From NCBI RefSeq assembly GCF_017873395.1, contig NZ_JAGGKC010000001.1:62001-126000 (forward strand): a stretch of 64,000 nucleotides of DNA, read 5' to 3'. This stretch comes from Youngiibacter multivorans. GTDB taxonomy: Bacteria > Bacillota > Clostridia > Clostridiales > Clostridiaceae. Below, piece after piece: positions 44,134 to 51,720 of the stretch. Each line of letters starts with the position of its first letter. Within the stretch, counting starts at the first letter, position 1. The position numbers and the translations under genes were made by a program. The notes below the pieces were generated by a model. That model was not told the DNA's origin. It did not search any database and worked only from the letters and a program-made list of their open reading frames with translations.

Positions 44134-44150
44134 TGGCATGGATATTGCTT
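44134..44150 (+). promoter_or_regulatory. sigma-54 (-24/-12) promoter 2
   Basis: TTGGCATGGATATTGCT, a correctly spaced -24/-12 element 72 bases before the BKACE gene and almost identical to promoter 1. Confidence 0.85.
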
Positions 44151-44221
44151 TATAGGTATTGAGATAAATCATGCACAGCAATGAAGCTGATGCAAAAATA
44201 CATAACTGAGAGGAGATTAAT

Positions 44222-45079
44222 ATGGGAACTGAACTCAAGAACAAGGTAGTCATAACTGCAGCGCTTACTGGTGCTGTTACCAAGAAGGAGCTTAATGAGG
44301 CAATACCGCTGACACCGCATGATATAGCAGAGGACGCATATGCATGCTGGAAGGCTGGAGCATCAGTCGTTCATCTTCATATGAGGGATGAGGACGGCAA
44401 TGGGACAATGGACAGGGAAAGGTTCGCAGAGACAATAAGGCTTCTCAGGGCTCATGAGGACTGTGATGTGGTAATATGTGCGACCTCGTCGGGAGTAACC
44501 ACATACAGGGCAAATGAAGATGAAAGGATGGAGCATTTCAAAACAATACCTGAAATTGAACTGGGATCCTACGATGCCGGATCTATGAATTTTGGAGGGG
44601 CTTTCCTTTTCGACAATAACCCTCAATTCCTGGACAAGCTTGGAAAGACATATCTTGAGAACAACGTTAAGCCGGAGATTGAGATATTCGACATGGGCAT
44701 GCTTAGCAATGTTGAGTACCACCTCAAGCAGGGCACGCTTGTAGGTCCTCAGTACTATCAGCTGGTGCTCGGTGTAACAGGCGGAATGAAGGCGACAGTT
44801 GAGAATCTCGTATATCTCTACAACCATCTTCCTGCAGGCTCCGTATGGTCAGCATTCGGAATAGGGACAGGTCACATGCCGATAATGTATGCTACACTGG
44901 CGCTTGGCGGAAACATAAGGGTTGGGCTTGAGGACAACGTCTACTATTCCAAGGGAGTCAAGGCTACAAATGTAATGCTGGTAGAGAGAGCGGTAAAGGC
45001 TGTAGAGGTGTTCGGCAAAGAAGTGGCTACATCATCTGAGGCGAGAGAGATCCTTGGATTGAAGCAACTGGAGAGATAG
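44222..45079 (+). CDS. beta-keto acid cleavage enzyme (BKACE, DUF849 family)
   Basis: 285 residues. BKACE enzymes condense a beta-keto acid with acetyl-CoA and split it into acetoacetate and a new acyl-CoA; Kce of lysine fermentation is the prototype. The zinc ligands are visible as His51-x-His53 (VVHLHMRD) and Glu237, with the catalytic Arg233 and Asp238 around it at the same spacing as in Kce. Substrate-pocket residues differ between subfamilies, so the keto acid cannot be read directly. No lysine aminomutase genes are present, which argues against lysine fermentation. It is first in the second sigma-54 operon. Confidence 0.92.
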   Translation: MGTELKNKVVITAALTGAVTKKELNEAIPLTPHDIAEDAYACWKAGASVVHLHMRDEDGNGTMDRERFAETIRLLRAHEDCDVVICATSSGVTTYRANEDERMEHFKTIPEIELGSYDAGSMNFGGAFLFDNNPQFLDKLGKTYLENNVKPEIEIFDMGMLSNVEYHLKQGTLVGPQYYQLVLGVTGGMKATVENLVYLYNHLPAGSVWSAFGIGTGHMPIMYATLALGGNIRVGLEDNVYYSKGVKATNVMLVERAVKAVEVFGKEVATSSEAREILGLKQLER

Positions 45080-45122
45080 GACCAGACATTCTATTGGTGA
45101 GTGATCTGGCATAGCATTGTAA

Positions 45123-45150
45123 AAAAGTGTCTCATCACTGGGACACTTTT
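45123..45150 (+). terminator. internal hairpin between the BKACE and CoA-transferase genes
   Basis: AAAAGTGTC (45123-45131) pairs with GACACTTTT (45142-45150). It looks like a terminator or attenuator. A TATAAT at 45150-45155 could start a secondary transcript, but no good -35 was found. Confidence 0.6.
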
Positions 45151-45210
45151 ATAATAGCTATAGAATTGTATAGAGTATTTCGAATTTGAGTTTATGGGAG
45201 CAAGAGAAGC

Positions 45211-46527
45211 ATGGAATGGAAGGAAGAATATCATAAAAAGCTGAAGACCGCAGCTGAGGCAGTGAAATGCGTAAGATCCGGTGACCGGGTTTTCATAGGC
45301 GCAGCGTCCAGCATAGCACAATCCTTAGCAGATGCCCTTTATGAAAGAATGGATGAACTCAAGGGTGTAACGCTCAGTGGAGCACTTATATTAACTCCTC
45401 AGAAGTGCTTCGAAAAGAGTGCAAAGGGGCACTTCAGCTTTTCCACCTTCTTTATGGGACCGCAGGAACGAATAGGCTTTGAGAACGGGGTAGTTGAATA
45501 CTGCTCCATCCATCTGAGCAGGATTGACCATTGGTGCAGGACAGTAGCAAGACCTAACATTGCTTTCCTTGATGTGTCAAAGCCAGATGATGAAGGATAT
45601 GTAAGCTTTGGAGCCACAGGTCCGGCACTTTTTAGCAGTATTATTGAAGCCTGTGAAACCATAGTCCTGCAGGTAAACGACAGGACTCCTTATGTCTATG
45701 GCCAGGAAAGCCGCATGCATATAAGTGAGGTAGACATCATTATCGAGACCAGCCATCAACAGCCATTTGTCAGAGACTCTGAGCCAAATGATGAGGAGAA
45801 GGCCATCGCCTCACATATCATAAGCCAAATACCTGACGGTGCTACTATCCAGCTTGGAATAGGCAGGATAGCAGGTGCTGTCGGATACGGGCTTGGAAAC
45901 CACAGGGACCTTGGAGTACATACTGAGCTCATGACTGATTCAATGAAGTACCTTTATGAAAAAGGCGTTATAACGGGTAGAAAAAAGAGGCTGCTGCCGG
46001 GAAAGATGACAGCATCCTTCACATTTGGCTCACCAGAGCTGTATGACTTCCTGGACAGAAATAATGACATGCATTTCGCCCCTTATACCTACGTGAACAA
46101 TCCTTACACAATAGCCCAGCTCGATGACTTTATGTCAATAAACACTGCGCTTATGGTTGACCTGACAGGACAGGTCTACTCTGAATCTCTTGGAACAACG
46201 CAATATAGCGGCACCGGAGGTCAGCTGGATTTTGTCCGCGGAGCACAGATGTCAAAAGGCGGGAAATCCTTTATCGCTCTCTCCTCATCGGTAGATAGCA
46301 GGAAGCTAGGGAAAACCAGCAGGATAGTTCTGTCTGCTCCTGCGGGCACTGCAGTAACCACTCCAAGGACCGAAGTCCAGTATGTGGTTACAGAATTCGG
46401 GTGTGTTAACCTAAAGGACCTGACGATGCAGAAGCGGGCTCTGGCGCTTATAGAACTGGCACATCCTGACTTTCGTGAGGAACTGATTGAACAGGCGGTT
46501 AAGTCGGGTCTTCTGGTTAAAGGGTGA
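45211..46527 (+). CDS. acetyl-CoA hydrolase/transferase family CoA-transferase (Cat2/AbfT-like)
   Basis: 438 residues. The two-domain fold is that of 4-hydroxybutyrate/butyryl-CoA:acetate CoA-transferases. GIGRIAGAVGYGL is near 215, LGVHTELMTD near 230 holds the catalytic glutamate, and the C-terminal VQYVVTEFGCVNLKDLT is near 390. It moves CoA between acids and needs no ATP. After BKACE it could convert acetoacetate to acetoacetyl-CoA using the acyl-CoA product or acetyl-CoA as donor. It lies 131 bp after the BKACE gene and 60 bp before the SDR gene. Confidence 0.9.
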   Translation: MEWKEEYHKKLKTAAEAVKCVRSGDRVFIGAASSIAQSLADALYERMDELKGVTLSGALILTPQKCFEKSAKGHFSFSTFFMGPQERIGFENGVVEYCSIHLSRIDHWCRTVARPNIAFLDVSKPDDEGYVSFGATGPALFSSIIEACETIVLQVNDRTPYVYGQESRMHISEVDIIIETSHQQPFVRDSEPNDEEKAIASHIISQIPDGATIQLGIGRIAGAVGYGLGNHRDLGVHTELMTDSMKYLYEKGVITGRKKRLLPGKMTASFTFGSPELYDFLDRNNDMHFAPYTYVNNPYTIAQLDDFMSINTALMVDLTGQVYSESLGTTQYSGTGGQLDFVRGAQMSKGGKSFIALSSSVDSRKLGKTSRIVLSAPAGTAVTTPRTEVQYVVTEFGCVNLKDLTMQKRALALIELAHPDFREELIEQAVKSGLLVKG

Positions 46528-46587
46528 TTCGGACAGCTTACTGACTATGAATATTCAGGGAGATTTATTTGGCAAAGGGGTGAAAAA

Positions 46588-47328
46588 ATGGATTCAGATA
46601 TAAAGGTTGCATTGGTTACTGGTTCAGGAAGAGGCTTGGGGAAGGCAATCGCATTGAAGCTTGCTTCTGAAGGAATAGATATTATCGTGAATGATATGGA
46701 TGCAAGGACGGCTATGGAGACTGCTGACGAGATAAGGGCATTGGGTAGGAAGGTGCTTGTATCGGGTGCAAATGTTGCGGATGCGGTCCAGGTTGAAGAA
46801 ATGTTCGAGGATATCAATGAATGCTTCGGAAGACTGGATATTCTTGTGAATAATGCCGGTATAACCAGGGACAGCACGTTCCTGAAGATGACATCGGAGC
46901 AGTGGCATCAGGTTCTTGATATCAACCTGACAGGAGTGTTCAACTGCACGAAGCCTGCTGCGATTATGATGAAGAATGCTGGTAGCGGTAAAATTGTGAA
47001 CCTGTCTTCCATTGCAGCCCAGAACGGAAACATCGGTCAGGCGAACTATTCGGCTACAAAAGCTGCTGTCATAGGAATAACAAAGACGCTTGCTAGAGAA
47101 CTTGCGGTGTATAATATTAATGTAAACGCAGTTGCACCAGGACTAATTAGGACTCCGATGACTGATGCGATTCCTGAAAAGGTCATGGCAATGATGATTG
47201 ACTCCATACCTCTTAAAAGGGTAGGGAAGCCTGAAGACATAGCCAACCTTGTCAGGTTCCTCACTTCAGAAGACTCAACATATATTACAGGTCAGGTCAT
47301 AGGGTGCAATGGCGGCTGGTACATGTAG
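46588..47328 (+). CDS. short-chain dehydrogenase/reductase, 3-oxoacyl-ACP/acetoacetyl-CoA reductase-like
   Basis: 246 residues, classical SDR. Cofactor motif TGSGRGLG is near residue 13, NNAGIT near 90, and the catalytic Ser with YSATK near 151-155. The end ITGQVIGCNGGWYM is typical of FabG/PhaB. It may reversibly link a 3-hydroxyacyl-CoA or 3-hydroxyacid with the 3-keto form. In this operon it could reduce acetoacetyl-CoA or oxidise the incoming hydroxy acid. Fatty-acid synthesis genes are absent nearby, so a catabolic job is likelier. Confidence 0.88.
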   Translation: MDSDIKVALVTGSGRGLGKAIALKLASEGIDIIVNDMDARTAMETADEIRALGRKVLVSGANVADAVQVEEMFEDINECFGRLDILVNNAGITRDSTFLKMTSEQWHQVLDINLTGVFNCTKPAAIMMKNAGSGKIVNLSSIAAQNGNIGQANYSATKAAVIGITKTLARELAVYNINVNAVAPGLIRTPMTDAIPEKVMAMMIDSIPLKRVGKPEDIANLVRFLTSEDSTYITGQVIGCNGGWYM

Positions 47329-47341
47329 CATTCGTCTAACA

Positions 47342-47350
47342 GGGGGGGGG
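47342..47350 (+). repeat. nine-G tract forming the thiolase ribosome binding site
   Basis: A run of nine G lies seven bases before the thiolase ATG. Such tracts slip during replication and could vary translation strength; sequencing error in run length is also possible. Confidence 0.6.
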
Positions 47351-47357
47351 AAAATCA

Positions 47358-48515
47358 ATGAAGGAAGTTGTTATTGTCAGTGCTTCAAGGACACCAATAG
47401 GAAGCTTCATGGGTGCTTTTTCTGATGTACAGGCTAAGACTCTTGGTGCTGTGAGCCTAAGGGAAACAATCAGAAGGTCGGGAATTGATCCGAGGATTAT
47501 CGATGAAGTGATAATCGGAAATATCAGCGGGACTGACCCCAAGGGCAATCCTGCAAGGGAAGCGGCACTTGATGCCGGGGTTCCAATAGAGGTACCCGTT
47601 TTCACAGTCAACAAGAACTGCGCATCCAGCATAAAGAGCGTATCCCTGGCTGCTGCATTGATCAAGGCCGGAGAGGCTGACATAATGCTTGCTGGTGGTA
47701 TGGAAAACATGACCAGAATTCCCTACATAATTAGAAATGCCCGCAAGGGACTCAGAATGGGTAAGGACACCATAGATGATCTCTTGTCAGACCTTCTTGA
47801 GGGAATGGGAATGACAGCAGAGCGGCTTGTGGAAATGTATAATATCAGCCGTGAGGAGCAGGACAGGTTCGCTTATTCCAGCCAGATGAAGGCGGCTAAA
47901 GCCATGGAATCGGGAGCTTTCGATGATGAGATAATTCCTGTGGATGTAATCACCAGGAAAGGTACTGTCACAATATCAAAGGATGAGGGTGTAAAGCCGG
48001 GCACTACGCTTGAAGGACTTGCAAAGCTAAGGGCTACCTTCAAGAAGGATGGAACTGTGACTGCCGGAAATTCATCAACAATAAATGATGCAGGCGCATC
48101 GGTGCTTCTGATGAGCGGTGATAAGGCAAAGGAGCTTCAGCTTAAGCCCATGGCTAAAGTTGTAGGCTGGGCATCTGCAGGCTGTGACCCGGACATCATG
48201 GGAATCGGACCCGTACCTGCAACCAGGAAGCTTCTTGATAAGACTGGAATGAAGCTTTCTGACTTCGGACTTGTAGAGCTTAATGAGGCGTTTGCTGCAC
48301 AGAGCCTTGCGGTACTCCGGGAACTTGATTTCGACATTGACAAAGTTAACGTAAATGGCGGAGGAATTGCCCTTGGTCATCCTACTGGAGCTACAGGGTC
48401 TGTACTGATAACAAAGCTCATATATGCAATGAAGAAACGCAATGTGGAAACAGGCCTTGTCACACTTTGCATTGGCGGAGGCCAGGGCATGTCCATTGCG
48501 ATTGAGAACATGTAA
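47358..48515 (+). CDS. thiolase (acetyl-CoA C-acetyltransferase-like)
   Basis: 385 residues, biosynthetic/degradative thiolase fold. The nucleophilic Cys is in VNKNCASS near residue 90, the His in GGGIALGHPTGATGS near 340, and the second Cys in CIGGGQG near 374. It splits acetoacetyl-CoA into two acetyl-CoA, or a longer 3-ketoacyl-CoA. In this operon it would complete the route from beta-keto acid to acetyl-CoA. It begins 29 bp after the SDR gene. Confidence 0.93.
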   Translation: MKEVVIVSASRTPIGSFMGAFSDVQAKTLGAVSLRETIRRSGIDPRIIDEVIIGNISGTDPKGNPAREAALDAGVPIEVPVFTVNKNCASSIKSVSLAAALIKAGEADIMLAGGMENMTRIPYIIRNARKGLRMGKDTIDDLLSDLLEGMGMTAERLVEMYNISREEQDRFAYSSQMKAAKAMESGAFDDEIIPVDVITRKGTVTISKDEGVKPGTTLEGLAKLRATFKKDGTVTAGNSSTINDAGASVLLMSGDKAKELQLKPMAKVVGWASAGCDPDIMGIGPVPATRKLLDKTGMKLSDFGLVELNEAFAAQSLAVLRELDFDIDKVNVNGGGIALGHPTGATGSVLITKLIYAMKKRNVETGLVTLCIGGGQGMSIAIENM

Positions 48516-48572
48516 CTAGCTATTTTGGCTGTCGAACATTATGTAGTAACAGCATAATTACTGGGGGGCATT

Positions 48573-49235
48573 ATGAAGAGGAAAATTGCAGTGATCGACG
48601 CTACCAGAGTTTCGCTGGCGCCTGTAGACAATACAGTGGCGTCACTATATCCTGAGCTTGATGTGATCCACCTCATGGATGAGGGGATGTCTGTGCTTGC
48701 AAAGGAAGAGGGCAGGATTTCTGGAGCGAATCTTTCCAGAATGGTTTCACTTATAAATCGGGCGGAGAGTCTGGGAGTTGAGGGAATACTTCTCTCATGC
48801 ACCATATTTTCCCCTTATATTGAGATCCTAAGGTCATTTGCTGACATACCCATAGTTGCTGCTGATGTTGCGATGTTTGAAAAGGCAGCGACGGACTACA
48901 ACAATATTGGCGTGGTAATTACCTTCCAGCCTACAGTAAAAAGCGTATCAGCGGTACTTGAGAAGTGCAGAGAAAAGGGAATGGAATTCAATGCTGAGAT
49001 AAGGGTAGCCGAAGGCGCATTCTCTGCGCTTGCTGGAGGAAATGAAGACGAGCACAATAGGCTTGTCTCCGAATGCGCAAGAAGCCTTTCTGAAACCTGT
49101 GATGCAGTGGTCCTGGCACAGATGTCCCATATGCGTGTCGTTCCATTGCTTTCTGACCTCAAGGTTCCATTGCTAACGAGTCCGCCTGTCAGTTTGAGGC
49201 TGCTTATGGATATGATTGAAGAGAGAGAAGTCTGA
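48573..49235 (+). CDS. Asp/Glu/hydantoin racemase superfamily protein with one catalytic cysteine
   Basis: 220 residues with the two-lobed racemase fold. The first active-site cysteine is present (Cys76 in GILLSCTIFSP), but the position of the second holds methionine (VVLAQMSHM, Met184). Members with one cysteine include arylmalonate decarboxylase-like enzymes and a little-studied group with LAQxS motifs, so racemisation by a two-base mechanism is unlikely. It is last in the sigma-54 operon, where it could decarboxylate or isomerise the substrate. The exact reaction is unknown. Confidence 0.8.
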   Translation: MKRKIAVIDATRVSLAPVDNTVASLYPELDVIHLMDEGMSVLAKEEGRISGANLSRMVSLINRAESLGVEGILLSCTIFSPYIEILRSFADIPIVAADVAMFEKAATDYNNIGVVITFQPTVKSVSAVLEKCREKGMEFNAEIRVAEGAFSALAGGNEDEHNRLVSECARSLSETCDAVVLAQMSHMRVVPLLSDLKVPLLTSPPVSLRLLMDMIEEREV

Positions 49236-49285
49236 CCAGAACAGAAGGGTAGCTTGAATAAACTTAAAACTTCATAGAATTGCAA

Positions 49286-49334
49286 AGAATCCCGAAACGA
49301 GCATTAAAATAAGCTTGCTTCGGGATTCTTTTAT
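49286..49334 (+). terminator. terminator of sigma-54 operon 2
   Basis: AGAATCCCGAA (49286-49296) pairs with TTCGGGATTCT (49319-49329), followed by TTTT. The rest of the gap to 49570 is A/T-rich with no further feature recognised. Confidence 0.8.
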
Positions 49335-49570
49335 AAGCTCATTTTGCTATCTTGTCTCAGACCTTACAACTTTAGCAAACCATAAAAGAGATTTGTGGTA
49401 AATCATGCTAGAGACTTGCTGTGGAATGCTAAAAATTTCTAATGTATCAGAGGGATGACAATTTTAACATCAATGTAATGTGCCATTAGAATTGTTTTTG
49501 GAATTACAAATCCAATATTGGTGGTATAATTTACTGGTCGGAAAAATGAAATTGGAACTGAGGAGTTAGT

Positions 49571-50857
49571 ATGAACAAGAAAGATATATTGGAGCTTAAA
49601 AGAAGGCTTAAGAAGGATTACTGCACGTTCAGCAAGGTTTGCGGCTGCTATGTCAATGGAGAGAAGAATATCATACTCAAATTCCGGGAGAACTTCCTGA
49701 ATCTTGAGGAGGCTGAGTACCATAAGTACCTGGATATCTCTAACAAGGTGCTTTCCGGGACTGTTGGAAACAACCTGCTAGAGCTGAATTTCCCGATTGG
49801 AGGGGCTGATTCCAATGAGAGGCAGATTTCGCTGATGCAGCTTAAGAACAGCCAGCTGAAGGATGATGATATTCTGGACGAGTTCTACCAACTGGTAATT
49901 GAAAACTATGAGTATACAGGCAACTTCATCATCCTGATCTACCATGACAGGTATGATGTCATGACCAGGACAAAGGACAACATCAAGCTCGATGAGTCCG
50001 AGGAGACTTTTGAATATGTGCTTTGTGCGATTTGCCCTGTCACACTTACTGACCCGGGACTTAGCTACTCGGATGCTGAAAACAGGATCAAGGCGCGCCA
50101 CAGGGACTGGGTTGTGGATGTACCAACAAATGGCTTCCTGTTTCCTGCATTCATAGACAGAAGCTCGGATGTAAACTCTGTTATCTACTACACGAAGAAT
50201 GCCAAGGACCCGCATCCGGAGATTATGGAGACTGTGCTTGGATGCCCTGAAAAGCAGACTACAGCCATTATAAAGGATTCTTTCCATGCGATGGTTGTTG
50301 ATGCCTTCGGTGGTGATGATGAAAAGGGTGATTTGGTGTACCTGGAGCTTCAGGAAAACATCAATGCCATGGTTGAGGAGTTCGATGCAAACTATGGAGA
50401 TACCGACGCCGATCCGATTACCCTGACTGCCAAGGATATCCAGGAACTTTTGGAGGATTGCGGAGTTTCTGGAGAAATTGCAGAAGAACTTGAAAAGGCA
50501 TTCTCGGAGTATTTCGAGGATGGATTCCCTTTGGCAGAGACTCTGATTGATAATAAAGCCCTTAAGGCAAATGAGCAGAGGAAGAAGGAGGGCAGGTTAA
50601 TCAAGCAGGTTGAGACTCTACAGGGAAAGCTTGAGGAAATGAAGCAGATGACTGAAGATGTGGAAAGGTCAGAAGACGTTGGACAGGCTGAAACTGTCCA
50701 GGATGCTGCCATTTCTGAGTTTGATATTGTGCTTCATGTTAACCCGGAGAAGGTACCATACATCAAGGCCAGGGTGATTGACGGGCAGAAATGCATTATA
50801 ATCCCTGTTAATGATGAGGAGCAGGCTACAGTAAACGGAAAGACTGGCCTGATATAG
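49571..50857 (+). CDS. DUF4317 domain-containing protein
   Basis: 428 residues matching the DUF4317 family of Clostridia, whose function is unknown. Visible features are MNKKDILELKRRLKKD at the N-terminus, a C-G-C-Y segment near residue 25, no signal peptide or membrane span, and an acidic C-terminal half. That half includes a helical, possibly coiled-coil stretch (about 315-370). It is a single gene between two terminators, with ATG 49571 after GAGGAG. No functional hint comes from the neighbours. Confidence 0.85.
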   Translation: MNKKDILELKRRLKKDYCTFSKVCGCYVNGEKNIILKFRENFLNLEEAEYHKYLDISNKVLSGTVGNNLLELNFPIGGADSNERQISLMQLKNSQLKDDDILDEFYQLVIENYEYTGNFIILIYHDRYDVMTRTKDNIKLDESEETFEYVLCAICPVTLTDPGLSYSDAENRIKARHRDWVVDVPTNGFLFPAFIDRSSDVNSVIYYTKNAKDPHPEIMETVLGCPEKQTTAIIKDSFHAMVVDAFGGDDEKGDLVYLELQENINAMVEEFDANYGDTDADPITLTAKDIQELLEDCGVSGEIAEELEKAFSEYFEDGFPLAETLIDNKALKANEQRKKEGRLIKQVETLQGKLEEMKQMTEDVERSEDVGQAETVQDAAISEFDIVLHVNPEKVPYIKARVIDGQKCIIIPVNDEEQATVNGKTGLI

Positions 50858-50873
50858 GAACAAGGAGATGCAG

Positions 50874-50906
50874 ATTTACTTCCATTGAAAGCAGTTTCGC
50901 ATCTCC
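50874..50906. terminator. hairpin between the DUF4317 gene and pabC
   Basis: GGAGATGC (50874-50881) pairs with GCATCTCC (50899-50906), located between convergent genes. Confidence 0.6.
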
Positions 50907-50949
50907 ATGTTTCAGTCAGGATAATTCGGATGATTCAGTGCTGTGTGCA

Positions 50950-51720
50950 TTAAGTAAAACTATTAGCCTGGTGGAGGCATTCCCTCTCGTATGCATCCTG
51001 AACTTCCCTGATTATAGTGGATTCATAATAGAGCGTGTCGTTCAGTGACTTTAGCTTCATGATACCCATGATGCTGTTTGTAAGGAAAGCGCTGTCTGCT
51101 GACATTAGGTCTGCTTCAGTGAACCTTCCCTCAATGACGGTGAAGTGGTCTATGACAAATCTCCTTACGATACCGTCAAGCAGCCCGCAATCTAGGGATG
51201 GTGAAAATACTTTGCTCCCTTTTATGAAGAAAATATTCGAAAAGCTGCCTTCAGCAAGGAACCCCTGGGTATTCAGGAACAAGACTTCATCGAATCCGGA
51301 ACCTAAGAACTTTTCATGCTCCAATATATTATCCAGGTAATTCAGGGATTTCAAATAGACAAGGGGTGAGGTCTCGTTTCTCCTGACTGAGCTTATTGCA
51401 GCACTGAAGCCATTCGTATAATGCCCTTCGGTATATCTGCTGCTTCTTGTTGTGAATAGGGTGTTCTTTTCGGTAACCATAAGCTTCAATACGCTGTTTG
51501 TACATTGAAGCCTTTGAGCTGCATCCAGTACCTCAACCTTGCTGATTGACTTATCAATACCGATAGTTTTTAGACTTTTGTTTATCCTGTCCAGATGTTG
51601 CTGGAGGAAAAGAGGCTGGTCCTTTACAAGCATGGTCTCAAACAGACCTCTTCCAAAGCAAAAACCGCTGTCAAGATTGATTATCTCAGAATTTTCCGGT
51701 TTGCCGTTCAATAGGATCAT
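50950..51720 (-). CDS. pabC: aminodeoxychorismate lyase-like class IV aminotransferase
   Basis: 256 residues, fold-type IV PLP enzyme. It starts MILLNGKPENS, has FGRGLFETMLV near residue 25, the PLP lysine probably in VYLKSLNYL near 125, and EGSFSNIFFIKG near 158. Being last in an operon with PabA and PabB, it should release pyruvate from aminodeoxychorismate to give 4-aminobenzoate for folate. Its start overlaps the pabB stop by 4 bp. A branched-chain or D-amino-acid transaminase is less likely given the context. Confidence 0.88.
   Translation of the reverse strand: MILLNGKPENSEIINLDSGFCFGRGLFETMLVKDQPLFLQQHLDRINKSLKTIGIDKSISKVEVLDAAQRLQCTNSVLKLMVTEKNTLFTTRSSRYTEGHYTNGFSAAISSVRRNETSPLVYLKSLNYLDNILEHEKFLGSGFDEVLFLNTQGFLAEGSFSNIFFIKGSKVFSPSLDCGLLDGIVRRFVIDHFTVIEGRFTEADLMSADSAFLTNSIMGIMKLKSLNDTLYYESTIIREVQDAYERECLHQANSFT

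Noticed and set aside
44222..45079. Lysine fermentation (kce) operon
   Set aside because: Lysine 2,3-aminomutase, 5,6-aminomutase and 3,5-diaminohexanoate dehydrogenase genes are absent; neighbours fit a different keto acid.
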